From assembly GCA_029907475.1 (NCBI GenBank), contig JARYLU010000019.1, positions 1 through 51,819 of the forward strand: a stretch of DNA of 51,819 nucleotides, written 5' to 3'. The DNA comes from Bacillota bacterium. Lineage in GTDB: Bacteria; Bacillota; DSM-12270; Thermacetogeniales; Thermacetogeniaceae. Under the pieces are notes generated by a model, which saw only the letters and a program-made list of their open reading frames with translations, ran no database searches and was not told the DNA's origin. Below are positions 25,349 to 32,702 of this stretch, piece by piece (position 1 is the stretch's first letter; every line of letters starts with the position of its first letter). Both the position numbers and the translations under genes were made by a program.

Positions 25349-25402
25349 AAAGCTGGGCAAGGTTAAAAATTCCCAAAGGCCCCTCTTTTTTTAATTTTTG
25401 AA

Positions 25403-25417
25403 TGAGAAAGATTCTCA
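25403..25417 (+). promoter_or_regulatory. Second Fur-type box in the feo leader
   Basis: TGAGAAAGATTCTCA has perfect inverted half-sites TGAGAA/TTCTCA. It lies about 55 bases after the -10, within the leader and over a false upstream ATG at 25402. Confidence 0.6.
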
Positions 25418-25473
25418 ATCAATCAAAGATTTTGGATCTTCAAAAGCTGCGTAAAAGAAGGGGGATAACCCAA

Positions 25474-26088
25474 ATGGAATGCTGTCGCGAACATTCGTGC
25501 CGGAAACGGGGCGGGTGGCAGTGGCATTGGAGACGCCGGAAAAGCGCCGTACCAGTTAAGGAAGAGCACGGAATCAAAAAAATTGTTTTAATCGGCACTC
25601 CTAATGTAGGAAAGAGCATGCTTTTTCACCGCCTTACGGGAACATACGTTACAATTTCGAATTACCCGGGTACCACGGTAGAGATTTTTCGAGGACGCGG
25701 TGCTTTTGAGGATCAAATTTGCGAGGTTATTGATACCCCGGGGATGTATTCCCTTCTCCCGGTGACCGAGGAGGAGCGGGTAACACGCGCTCTTTTGTTC
25801 GCTGAACACCCCGAAGTTATCCTTCACGTAATCGATGCCAAGAATTTAGAAAAAATGCTCCATCTGACCCTGCAATTGCTGGAGGCGGAGCTCCCGGTGA
25901 TCCTGGTGATCAATATGGTGGATGAAGCTGAAGAGCTCGGAATTAAAATTGATTTTGCGCGATTGCAAGAGGACCTGGGTATTCCTGTTGTGGCTACTGC
26001 AGCCAGTAAGGGTTGGGGGATCGAACTTTTGCGCAAAAAGATTGTTGAATATATTGCAAAGCATGGTTTAAGGGAAAGGGTGGTTTAG
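25474..26088 (+). CDS. FeoB N-terminal GTPase as a separate protein (split FeoB)
   Basis: The protein (204 residues) is the FeoB G domain alone: G1 GTPNVGKS (41-48), switch-type SNYPGTTVE, G3 DTPGMYSL, G4 NMVD and a following helical part. A short N-terminal tail has three cysteines (MECCREHSC) and many basic and Trp residues. It would power or gate ferrous iron uptake through the next gene's membrane domain. The ATG at 25474 follows AAGGGGG. The earlier ATG at 25402 overlaps the second Fur-type box and has no ribosome site. Confidence 0.88.
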   Translation: MECCREHSCRKRGGWQWHWRRRKSAVPVKEEHGIKKIVLIGTPNVGKSMLFHRLTGTYVTISNYPGTTVEIFRGRGAFEDQICEVIDTPGMYSLLPVTEEERVTRALLFAEHPEVILHVIDAKNLEKMLHLTLQLLEAELPVILVINMVDEAEELGIKIDFARLQEDLGIPVVATAASKGWGIELLRKKIVEYIAKHGLRERVV

Positions 26089-27536
26089 TGGCCCCCCAGG
26101 CTCTGTTATGCTATGACGAAAAAATCGAAAACACATTGCAAAGAATTATTCCCTTTCTGAAAGGGCGTTATCATTTCTCAAAAAGGTCAGTTGCCCTCTT
26201 GCTTTTGCAGGGAGATCCTGAGATCACCTGTTTGGTAGAGAAGCAGGAGGGCGGGATTGAAGAGCTTAAACAAATTATTGCCGAAACGCAAGCACGTTTC
26301 GGGCATCCTTTAAGTTACCACCTGGCTTTAACCCTCCAAAACCGGGCGGAAGAACTTGCCAGGCATTCTTTTCATATTGTTGCAAGAAAGCAGCAGGTGC
26401 GGCAGGAGTGGTTAAACCGCTTGTTAATTAACCCCTGGACGGGAATTCCGTTTCTTTTGATTGTGCTTTATTTCGGAGTTTATAAATTTGTCGGCCAGTT
26501 TGGTGCAGGTACTGTAGTTGGTTTTATTGAAGAAACGATTTTCGAACAGCACTTTAACCCCTGGCTTAATAACCTTGTTGCTGTTTACATCCCCTGGCCG
26601 GCGCTTCGTGCTTTACTCGCCCAGGATTACGGGATTATCACCCTGGGCCTCCGCTATGCCATTGCTCTCATTTTACCCATTGTTACCACTTTCTTTCTTT
26701 TCTTCGCTTTGATAGAGGATAGCGGTTATCTCCCCCGGCTTGCCCTGCTGGCAGACCGCATTTTTAAACCGCTTGGCCTGAGTGGAAGAGCGGTTATTCC
26801 CATGGTTTTGGGTTTTGGCTGCGATACCATGGCCACAATTGTGACGCGAACTTTAGAGACCATCCGCGAGCGGGTAATTTCTACGCTTTTACTGGCCCTG
26901 GCGGTTCCCTGTTCGGCTCAGCTTGGAGTAATTCTGGCAATTTTAGCCGGACATCCCGCGGCCTTACTGCTGTGGACCGGCTTCGTTTTTCTTGCTTTCC
27001 TGCTGGTGGGTTACCTGGCGACAAAAATTCTGCCGGGTGAAGAACCAAGCTTTTATATCGAACTTCCTCCTCTCCGTTGCCCCCAGTGGAGAAATGTTTT
27101 AATTAAAACCTGGACGCGCCTTCAGTGGTATTTTCTTGAGGTTTTGCCAATCTTCATTCTTGCCAGTGTCCTGATCTGGTTGGGCCAGCTCACAGGGTTC
27201 TTTCCGGTCTTAATCCGTTCCTTAAGTTTACCTGTCCACTGGCTGGGGCTTCCTTCGGAAGCAGCCCACGTCTTTTTGTTTGGCTTTTTCCGGAGAGATT
27301 ACGGGGCCGCCGGCCTCTACGATATCTATCAGACTGGTTTACTTAACGGCGTTCAGCTGGTTACGGCAGCCGTAACGCTTACCCTTTTTGTACCCTGTGT
27401 TGCCCAGTTTTTAATCATGATCAGGGAACGGGGATGGAAAACGGCTCTTGCCATTGCCCTGTTTATTTTTCCTTTCGCCTTTCTGATGGGGTTTCTGCTG
27501 CATTGGTTATTAGTGAATCTGGGGGTTCAACTTTAA
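26088..27536 (+). CDS. FeoB membrane permease part (split FeoB)
   Basis: The 482-residue protein starts with a helical linker (residues about 1-110). The FeoB membrane region follows, with two Gate-type repeats: FALIEDSGYLPRLALLADR, then GFGCDTMATIVTRTLETIRERV and LALAVPCSAQLGV, later FGFFRRDYGAAGLYDI and LFVPCVAQF. The GCDTMA and PCSAQ/PCVAQ cysteines fit the proposed iron path. The GTG start shares one base with the previous TAG, so the two halves are translationally coupled. Together they equal a full FeoB. Confidence 0.88.
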   Translation: MAPQALLCYDEKIENTLQRIIPFLKGRYHFSKRSVALLLLQGDPEITCLVEKQEGGIEELKQIIAETQARFGHPLSYHLALTLQNRAEELARHSFHIVARKQQVRQEWLNRLLINPWTGIPFLLIVLYFGVYKFVGQFGAGTVVGFIEETIFEQHFNPWLNNLVAVYIPWPALRALLAQDYGIITLGLRYAIALILPIVTTFFLFFALIEDSGYLPRLALLADRIFKPLGLSGRAVIPMVLGFGCDTMATIVTRTLETIRERVISTLLLALAVPCSAQLGVILAILAGHPAALLLWTGFVFLAFLLVGYLATKILPGEEPSFYIELPPLRCPQWRNVLIKTWTRLQWYFLEVLPIFILASVLIWLGQLTGFFPVLIRSLSLPVHWLGLPSEAAHVFLFGFFRRDYGAAGLYDIYQTGLLNGVQLVTAAVTLTLFVPCVAQFLIMIRERGWKTALAIALFIFPFAFLMGFLLHWLLVNLGVQL

Positions 27537-27766
27537 TGGATGGAAGACTAGTTTGCAGTTTCTGCGGTTTTAAGTTTACGCGTGGGAGCGGAGAGCGGGC
27601 CTGCGAAGGTTGTCCTCTCGCGGGGTGTTGCGGCAGGATCAGATGCCCCCGCTGTGGGTTTGAGGTTGCTCTCCCGCGCTGGCGCCAGCAACATGAGAAA
27701 AAAAGGGAGGTTCGTGGAAGTGGCTCCTCCGTTAAGCTGTCTGTCCGGTTTCCCCTCGGTGGCTGA
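27536..27766 (+). CDS. Small Cys-rich zinc-ribbon-like protein of the feo operon
   Basis: The 76-residue protein has four CxxC-like groups: CSFC near the start, CEGCPLAGCC in the middle and CPRCGFE after it. Two metal sites, zinc or iron, are plausible. Its ATG overlaps the feoB stop by one base and its end overlaps feoA by 47 bases, so it is built into the operon. Small proteins with CPL...C..CPRCGYE accompany feo genes in other clostridia, as I recall. A role like the FeoC helper is possible but unproven. Confidence 0.72.
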   Translation: MDGRLVCSFCGFKFTRGSGERACEGCPLAGCCGRIRCPRCGFEVALPRWRQQHEKKREVRGSGSSVKLSVRFPLGG

Positions 27767-27986
27767 CCTTGCGGTAGGTGAAGAGGCGCGAGTGGTAGAG
27801 ATTAACTACAAGGACCCCCGGCAGCTCCGGAAGTTGCTGGCGGTAGGAATTTTACCGGGGACAAAGATTGCTTTAATCCAACGTTATCCAGTTTATGTGC
27901 TCCAGGTTGGCTGGACAAAAATCGCCCTCGACCAGCACCTGGCCCGGGCGGTTTGGGTTTCCAGGAATGACGAAGAAAACACATGA
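27720..27986 (+). CDS. feoA: FeoA domain protein
   Basis: The 88-residue protein is an SH3-like FeoA domain: VADLAVGEEARVVEI, LRKLLAVGILPGTKIALIQRYP, then VLQVGWTKIALDQHLARAVWV. FeoA is a small cytoplasmic partner needed for FeoB activity. The GTG at 27720 is preferred because GGGAGG ends at 27710. The frame is open to 27582, but that part overlaps the Cys-rich gene in another frame. It ends only 4 bases from the convergent VWA gene, with no terminator seen between them. Confidence 0.85.
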   Translation: MAPPLSCLSGFPSVADLAVGEEARVVEINYKDPRQLRKLLAVGILPGTKIALIQRYPVYVLQVGWTKIALDQHLARAVWVSRNDEENT

Positions 27987-27990
27987 TTCC

Positions 27991-29727
27991 TTACTGGGTA
28001 TAAGCTTTTTTCTCTTTTTGGACGATTTCGATCAGGGTAGCCCGATCTTCAAGGTTATCTATAATATAAACGTTGCCCCGTGCCTGACTGGCCAGTTCCT
28101 CTAGAAATTCCCGGTTCGGGGTGACACCGATACAGATCAGCTTGGCGCGGGCCTCGGAAACCATCCTGGCTGCTTTCAGGGCGTCTTGCCGGGCATCAAG
28201 CGTCCATTTCCCGAATGTTGGAACCCCGTCAGTAATTAAAACGAGGAGAGGGTTCCGTACGTGGCGGTTTTTAATGAGCTTAAGGGCCTCAACCAGCCCG
28301 TCGGCAAGCGGTGTCATCCCCTGGGGATGAATTGACCTGAGGCCCGCTTTGAGGCGTGAATGATTTCTTGTGAAGGGAACAACTACCCTTCCCCGCCGCA
28401 ATTGAAAAACGACCACGGCCACTTTATCCCGCGTTGTTAGCAAAAGGTGTTCTGCGAGGTGCCAGACTGCTTTCATTTTCGGTCCCGCCATACTTGCGCT
28501 CCCGTCAGTGATCAGGCAAATATCGACTGGCTTTGAGACCTCTTGCTCGTGGACCTTGAGGTCTTCTCTGGCAATCGTGAAGGTCTGACGCTTTTGCAGG
28601 AGTTTATTTTTTGCAGCCTGAACCAGGGTTTCGGGTACAGCGATACTGCCCAACCAGGTATCCTTCATGTAAGTTGCTGCCTTACTGGTATAGGTGTAAT
28701 GTTTTTGCCTGCTTTTTACTTGAAAATTCCGTACTGTTTGATAGCGGCCCCGCGGGACCGGTACGGACCTGAGGATTTTGCGTAATTGCGACTCTAATTC
28801 GCGCTGGTGCTGGACAATGAAATCCAACAATTCTTTTCCCGCTCCGGTTAAGGTATCTGCGAACCACCCCCTTTTGATTAACCCGGCTTCCGCCAGGCCA
28901 AGCACTAATTCTCGTAAATTGCCGTGTTTATTGCGGAGATTGGCAGAAGACTGCTTCCGGCGGAACAACCCCGGCTGAAAGGCCCGGAGGAATTCAATTG
29001 CGTCTTCCGGACTGCTTAGAATCGTGGAGAGAGTTGTCGCAAAGTGCCAGAGCCTGTGCTGCCCCGGTTCGAGTCCAAAGAAATAGTGCCGCGAAGACTG
29101 CCGGTCCCTTTTTTCCATGTGAAAGATGTTTTCTACTTTCCTGATCTCAACACCCTGGCGGGTGAGCTCGGTTTCCAAAGTGTCTACAAGACAGGGAATA
29201 AGCGCGATATCTTTCTGGGGTAGGTTCCTGAACAGCAGGTGGACGTGATTCCGGATTTTTCCGTGGGTGGAAGGTGGCTGTTCCGATTCCGGGAGGGCAA
29301 GTAACTCCAGAAGATTCCCTCCCTCCGCTCCAGTTTTCAGGTAAATGTTTTCTGTATACGATTGGATTTTGGAATCTTCAACGCGGCCCTTTTGATTTTC
29401 GCGGAAGTTCAGGTAGGCCCGCAGGGTACGCGATAACTCAACGGAAAGAGGCCGGATTTGGATGCACGCGGGTTCGTGAAAAACATCCACATGGATTACC
29501 TGACCGGGCTCTTTTAACTGTGCCAGTACCTGCCCAGCGTCTTGGTTCACAAAAATAAGAATTTCCCCGGGGTTGCGAGGGTTGGGACGGTGGACGTACT
29601 GGCTGATAACCGTGGATTCTCCGAGCCTGAATCCCTGTTTCTGGTTTAAACTCGCACTAATCTGCAATTCTAAAGCATCCAGCTGCTGAGGCGTTAATTT
29701 TTCAAAAAGAGGAGGTTGGTAGGACAT
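27991..29727 (-). CDS. VWA domain protein related to magnesium chelatase D subunit
   Basis: The 578-residue protein ends with a von Willebrand A domain: MIDAS motif DGSAS near 407-411, then MTPLADG and VLITDGVPTFG. The first ~390 residues hold no family I can name, apart from a helical middle (HFATTLSTILSSPEDAIEFL). The pair with the AAA+ gene just upstream recalls ChlD/ChlI or MoxR/VWA systems, which remodel or metallate targets. There is no porphyrin-binding H subunit, so true magnesium chelation is unlikely. It is convergent with feoA, and the client is unknown. Confidence 0.78.
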   Translation of the reverse strand: MSYQPPLFEKLTPQQLDALELQISASLNQKQGFRLGESTVISQYVHRPNPRNPGEILIFVNQDAGQVLAQLKEPGQVIHVDVFHEPACIQIRPLSVELSRTLRAYLNFRENQKGRVEDSKIQSYTENIYLKTGAEGGNLLELLALPESEQPPSTHGKIRNHVHLLFRNLPQKDIALIPCLVDTLETELTRQGVEIRKVENIFHMEKRDRQSSRHYFFGLEPGQHRLWHFATTLSTILSSPEDAIEFLRAFQPGLFRRKQSSANLRNKHGNLRELVLGLAEAGLIKRGWFADTLTGAGKELLDFIVQHQRELESQLRKILRSVPVPRGRYQTVRNFQVKSRQKHYTYTSKAATYMKDTWLGSIAVPETLVQAAKNKLLQKRQTFTIAREDLKVHEQEVSKPVDICLITDGSASMAGPKMKAVWHLAEHLLLTTRDKVAVVVFQLRRGRVVVPFTRNHSRLKAGLRSIHPQGMTPLADGLVEALKLIKNRHVRNPLLVLITDGVPTFGKWTLDARQDALKAARMVSEARAKLICIGVTPNREFLEELASQARGNVYIIDNLEDRATLIEIVQKEKKAYTQ

Positions 29728-29776
29728 TCAGCTTCTCCCTAACTCCAGAAATACTCTTAATTGATCATAATTTCCA

Positions 29777-31036
29777 TCATAAATCAGATTCTCTTTTAAT
29801 CAAACCTTTTCCAAGCAAATTCCGGAGCTGTCGGGCTTTTTGGGGAGGGGCCGCTTCATGGTTCAAATGGTTTTCCGGCGCAGGTTCATCAGAGTTTTCC
29901 GGCTGTTTCCCAGGATTTCGGTCAAAAAATTGCGAAAAACGGGATGTATTTCTGGTACCATTGCTGCCGGCAGGGCTTTTCTCATTTCCTGTTATCCGGT
30001 TGTTTACGGTGTTCATGATCTCTGTAAGGGTAGCCGGATTTACCCGGTGATATAGGGCGAGGGGAAGAACGGCCATAATATCGCTGATCATTACCTGGCT
30101 CCGCTTCCTGAGGGCGCAGTGCAGGAGGGCCGCCTGGCGGATCGCCTCGAGAGCTCTGAGACTTTCGATATTAAAATTAATGTAGATATTGGCCAGAAAA
30201 TTAGTCAGGTATTCCGGCATTATTAGATCGCTTTGGAGGGCTATACTTTCGAGGTTTTCTTGCATCTTTTCTAGATGCTTTTTTTCTTGCTGGGAGAGCC
30301 CCCGGTCGGTGCCCCGCATGGCCTCATTTGTTGACAAAATGTCTATGACTTCTTCCGGGGTTGAAGGTCTTCCTATTGGAACCACCAGATCGAAACGGTC
30401 TGACAGTTGTCTTCTGATTTCCGCAAGGGGCCCCGGCTCTTCATCGGGATTGGAGGCGGCCCAAACTGAAACCAGCACCGGTACTTCTACGACGGGGAGG
30501 CCGGTTTCTTCAATCTGAACGCGGCCCGGTTTGGTTCCCATCACATCGAGCAGGACATCGGTAATTTCCGGCGAGGTATCCGCGAGGCGGTTAATTTCAT
30601 CTACGAAAATGATTCCCCGGTGGGCCTGGGGAATGATCCCGGGAAGAAGAGCGGCCTCGGGTTTAGAGGGGTTTGTGAGCTTACTCAGGTCAATACTTCC
30701 GGCAACTGTTCCTATTTTTGCTGAATGGGATATTTCGAGAAAGGGCATGGGTATTTGTTCCGTACCAAGGGACTTAATTTCTTCCGGGTTTAGGTCTTTA
30801 TGCTCAGGACAGTGCGGGTGGGCTGGATTGCAGTTATACAGGCAGCCTTTAATCCTGGTAATCATGGGGAGAATCTGTTTTACAGTCCGCATAATCGTGG
30901 TTTTTCCCGTTCCTCTTAACCCCTCCGCGTGAATGTGCAGGGGTTCTCCCCTTAAAGTAGAGACGAGCGACATTTCTACGGCTAGAAATAAGGCTGTGTT
31001 ACCGTTGTGCCGTGTTAATTGAAGATAGGTTTTCAT
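29777..31036 (-). CDS. AAA+ ATPase related to magnesium chelatase I subunit
   Basis: The 419-residue protein has Walker A EGLRGTGKT (38-46) and Walker B GIIFVDEIN (141-149). A chelatase-I-like cysteine insert has C65, C69 and C76 (GCLYNCNPAHPHCPEH). It continues with VWAASNPDEEPGPLAEIRRQLSDRF (in part), the sensor and arginine-finger region. After about residue 350 there is a polar low-complexity tail. It is the first gene of a leftward operon with the VWA protein, 49 bases apart, behind a promoter overlapped by a Fur-like box. It probably forms a ring that acts with the VWA partner. Confidence 0.8.
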   Translation of the reverse strand: MKTYLQLTRHNGNTALFLAVEMSLVSTLRGEPLHIHAEGLRGTGKTTIMRTVKQILPMITRIKGCLYNCNPAHPHCPEHKDLNPEEIKSLGTEQIPMPFLEISHSAKIGTVAGSIDLSKLTNPSKPEAALLPGIIPQAHRGIIFVDEINRLADTSPEITDVLLDVMGTKPGRVQIEETGLPVVEVPVLVSVWAASNPDEEPGPLAEIRRQLSDRFDLVVPIGRPSTPEEVIDILSTNEAMRGTDRGLSQQEKKHLEKMQENLESIALQSDLIMPEYLTNFLANIYINFNIESLRALEAIRQAALLHCALRKRSQVMISDIMAVLPLALYHRVNPATLTEIMNTVNNRITGNEKSPAGSNGTRNTSRFSQFFDRNPGKQPENSDEPAPENHLNHEAAPPQKARQLRNLLGKGLIKRESDL

Positions 31037-31064
31037 CCATGTCCTTCCTTTCGGTTGAGATGCT

Positions 31065-31079
31065 TGAGAATCATTTTAA
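31065..31079 (-). promoter_or_regulatory. Fur-like box over the -10 of the AAA+/VWA operon
   Basis: On the plus strand TGAGAATCATTTTAA differs from the inverted repeat TGAGAATNATTCTCA at two of 15 positions. It covers the -10 of the leftward promoter. It resembles the two boxes at the feo operon, which suggests shared control. This is inference. Confidence 0.5.
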
Positions 31080-31101
31080 GATGTCCTCCCAGAACTCTCA
31101 A
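31073..31101 (-). promoter_or_regulatory. Leftward promoter of the AAA+/VWA operon
   Basis: On the minus strand TTGAGA (31101-31096), 17 bp, then TAAAAT (31078-31073), about 37 bases ahead of the AAA+ gene. A GAAAGGAAGG ribosome site follows. Confidence 0.65.
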
Positions 31102-31272
31102 CCAAAGCACCTTCGACATTTAACGAAAAATTCCTTCAGTTTTGAAAAAAAGTTTGGGAAACCTTTAAAATTCTAGGATTTGGGCCCGATAGATGAGAAA
31201 GAAGATCTTGAGGGGCTCTGGTATAGGAAGATTAAAGGTGAGAGAGAATACGTTGCAGGAGGGAAATCGATC

Positions 31273-31500
31273 ATGGAAAAGGATATTAGTTTCCCCGGTC
31301 CCCCTTGGAGCTGGCAGCCGAGTTTAGAGGCCATGGTCGAAGAAGTTGGGATTGACTTTGATGCTTTTCTCGCTTCTTTAAAGAACGGAGCCACTGACGG
31401 AGAAATGGCAGCGAAATTCGGGGTATCCCAAAAGACGATCGGTCTTTTGCGGCATCATTTTGAGAGATTTGGAATCGACTCGATTATGGGTCAGGATTGA
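31273..31500 (+). CDS. Small helix-turn-helix protein
   Basis: The 75-residue protein has an acidic, aromatic N-terminal half (PGPPWSWQPSLEAMVEEVGI). A C-terminal helix-turn-helix follows, GATDGEMAAKFGVSQKTIGLLRHHF, with the usual A-x3-G-x5-I spacing. It is probably a DNA-binding regulator, but the target is unknown. The ATG at 31273 follows AGGAGGG by 9 bases. An in-frame TTG at 31180 has no ribosome site. Its end overlaps by 10 bases the convergent small gene that follows. Confidence 0.65.
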   Translation: MEKDISFPGPPWSWQPSLEAMVEEVGIDFDAFLASLKNGATDGEMAAKFGVSQKTIGLLRHHFERFGIDSIMGQD

Positions 31501-31655
31501 CCCTTTTCTTTTTGCTCCTGTTCGCCTTGCTCTTGAAGTTCTTCTTTACGGCGTTGCGCATGCTTTTGCCGGGGGTTAAGCCCGACGGTTGTAGCCGAGC
31601 CCATATCTTCAGGAACGAGAATGGGGTCGTGGGAATTTTGTTTCTGTTCTCTCAT
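31491..31655 (-). CDS. Small polar protein, unknown function (54 residues)
   Basis: Read leftward, an ATG at 31655 opens 54 residues: MREQKQNSHDPILVPEDMGS, then a short TTVGLNPRQ segment and a Gln/Glu/Lys-rich tail. The ribosome site GGGAGG lies 7 bases ahead of the ATG, which supports translation. The composition (no Cys or Trp, highly charged) recalls small acid-soluble or spore-associated proteins, but I do not recognise the family. The gene is convergent with the helix-turn-helix gene and overlaps its end. Confidence 0.55.
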   Translation of the reverse strand: MREQKQNSHDPILVPEDMGSATTVGLNPRQKHAQRRKEELQEQGEQEQKEKGQS

Positions 31656-31656
31656 T

Positions 31657-31696
31657 ATTATCCTCCCGGAACTTGAATTATCCTCCCGGAACTTGA
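31657..31696. repeat. Perfect 20-bp tandem duplication carrying a ribosome site
   Basis: ATTATCCTCCCGGAACTTGA occurs twice without a gap (31657-31676, 31677-31696). On the minus strand each copy holds GGGAGG, so the small leftward gene at 31491-31655 has two stacked ribosome sites. Confidence 0.92.
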
Positions 31697-31725
31697 TGAA
31701 TTAATTCTATTGTTCCCCAGTAAAA

Positions 31726-31731
31726 TATAAT
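31726..31731 (+). promoter_or_regulatory. -10 element ahead of the 31.75 kb gene
   Basis: A consensus TATAAT lies 20 bases ahead of the ATG at 31752. No -35 is seen at proper spacing. Transcription would begin close to the start codon, leaving a very short leader. Confidence 0.4.
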
Positions 31732-31751
31732 CTTGCGTGCTCTTGCAGAAA

Positions 31752-32183
31752 ATGACTCGATTAATTATAATATTGGGCGTGGGTCAATTCATTTTTAACA
31801 ATTTAGGACTGTGCATTCAGGTGAGCGAAGTGGCGTTGGAGCAACAGGTTTTTTCAGCAAAGGGTGAACTGGTTCAAGTTACGGGAATCGTCAAAAAAAG
31901 CTGGGGATGGAGTAAATTTCCAGATACTTTGATTCCATTTCTCCCCCTCATCATTCAAGTCGACGATCTCTTTCTTTACGTAGCCTTAATCGGAGGTCAC
32001 CTGATCGGACAGATCCCCGATGTGGAGGAAGGGGATCTGGTAAAAATAAAGGGCGAAGTGATTAGCGACGAGTGCGTTCCGATTTCCTTAGGAGAAAACT
32101 TCAGAGTAGTGGCAAGTTTAGGTTTGAGAGCGTTTTCTCTCGAAAAGATACCTCTCAAAAAGAGAAAAGAAAATGAGTTATAA
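31752..32183 (+). CDS. Unrecognised protein, possibly OB-fold
   Basis: The 143-residue protein starts with a hydrophobic stretch (TRLIIILGVGQFIFNNLGL), which may be a membrane anchor or signal. A beta-rich part follows with VQVTGIVKKSWG and VEEGDLVKIKGEVI, spacing that recalls an OB fold (low confidence). The tail is basic (KKRKENEL). No ribosome site is seen before the ATG. A GTG at 31737 is an in-frame alternative. A good terminator begins at its stop codon, supporting a real single-gene unit. Its function is unknown. Confidence 0.5.
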   Translation: MTRLIIILGVGQFIFNNLGLCIQVSEVALEQQVFSAKGELVQVTGIVKKSWGWSKFPDTLIPFLPLIIQVDDLFLYVALIGGHLIGQIPDVEEGDLVKIKGEVISDECVPISLGENFRVVASLGLRAFSLEKIPLKKRKENEL

Positions 32184-32216
32184 AATCCGGTCTCATGGAG
32201 GGCCGGATTTTTATTT
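32182..32216 (+). terminator. Terminator overlapping the stop of the 31.75 kb gene
   Basis: The 9-bp stem AAAATCCGG/CCGGATTTT (32182-32190 with 32203-32211) is followed by a T-rich tail. Confidence 0.88.
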
Positions 32217-32311
32217 GGTTTGTCCAGCTTCCAGAAATGGTCAAAAATTGGACATTAGCTAATTTTTTTGCAGTGCAACGGGGTTTTTCCTGCTTTGAAA
32301 AAAGTGTCCAA

Positions 32312-32340
32312 AAATAGTACACTGAAAGTGAATACTATTT
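32312..32340. repeat. AT-rich hairpin in the 274-base gap before the 32.46 kb gene
   Basis: AAATAGTA (32312-32319) pairs with TACTATTT (32333-32340), and CACT (32320-32323) with AGTG (32327-32330) around a GAA loop. There is a two-base bulge. TGTCCA/TGGACA words recur nearby at 32221, 32249 and 32305. It lies about 45 bases ahead of a promoter. The rest of the gap shows no gene. Confidence 0.6.
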
Positions 32341-32383
32341 CTATAAGTGTCTTGGATGGTCCGATCTTCCACCGTTGGAAAAG

Positions 32384-32392
32384 TGTTATAAT
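32384..32392 (+). promoter_or_regulatory. Extended -10 promoter for the 32.46 kb gene
   Basis: TGT-TATAAT (32384-32392) is a consensus extended -10, 65 bases ahead of the start codon. It may serve the whole sugar-polymer block behind it. Confidence 0.6.
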
Positions 32393-32457
32393 ATTCAACT
32401 GGCACGTTTATTGCTAGCAGGAAGGAAGGAGGGCATTTCAAGCAGGGGGGATACCGC

Positions 32458-32643
32458 ATGGGAATCACGGATTTACTCCGCTTATTGAGGGTTCTGCAAA
32501 AGAAAATTGAGTTCTTGCGGTTCCTGGAATCCGGTATTGTCTCCGGGGAAGCGGAGACTGTATCCCAGAAACTCGCTCTCCTCATCGAAAAGCTTGAAGT
32601 GATTTCCAGGCGAAGCATCGCAATCGGACATTTTAAAAACTGA
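32458..32643 (+). CDS. Small helical protein, unknown function (61 residues)
   Basis: The 61-residue protein is predicted mostly helical from its heptad-like Leu/Ile spacing: LLRLLRVLQKKIEFLRFLES and SQKLALLIEKLEVISRR. The IExLR...SQxLxxLI layout loosely recalls Spo0E-like phosphatases, but the spacer is too short and the Asp of their SQELD motif is Ala here. I therefore do not assign it. The ribosome site AGGGGGG precedes the ATG. It is the first gene after the promoter at 32384, 59 bases before the DUF4912 gene. Confidence 0.5.
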   Translation: MGITDLLRLLRVLQKKIEFLRFLESGIVSGEAETVSQKLALLIEKLEVISRRSIAIGHFKN

Positions 32644-32702
32644 TTTTAAATGAGGGTTGTCTGATCCTCGGGAGATTGGGAAACTGGAAAGAAGGTAAGA
32701 TT

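Noticed and set aside
30531-30932. Rightward reading of 133 residues inside the AAA+ gene
   Set aside because: It is antisense to the conserved Walker A and B region, and its composition fits a shadow reading.
27991-31036. True magnesium chelatase for chlorophyll or a similar tetrapyrrole
   Set aside because: There is no H subunit or pigment gene in the window, and the organism type suggested is not photosynthetic.
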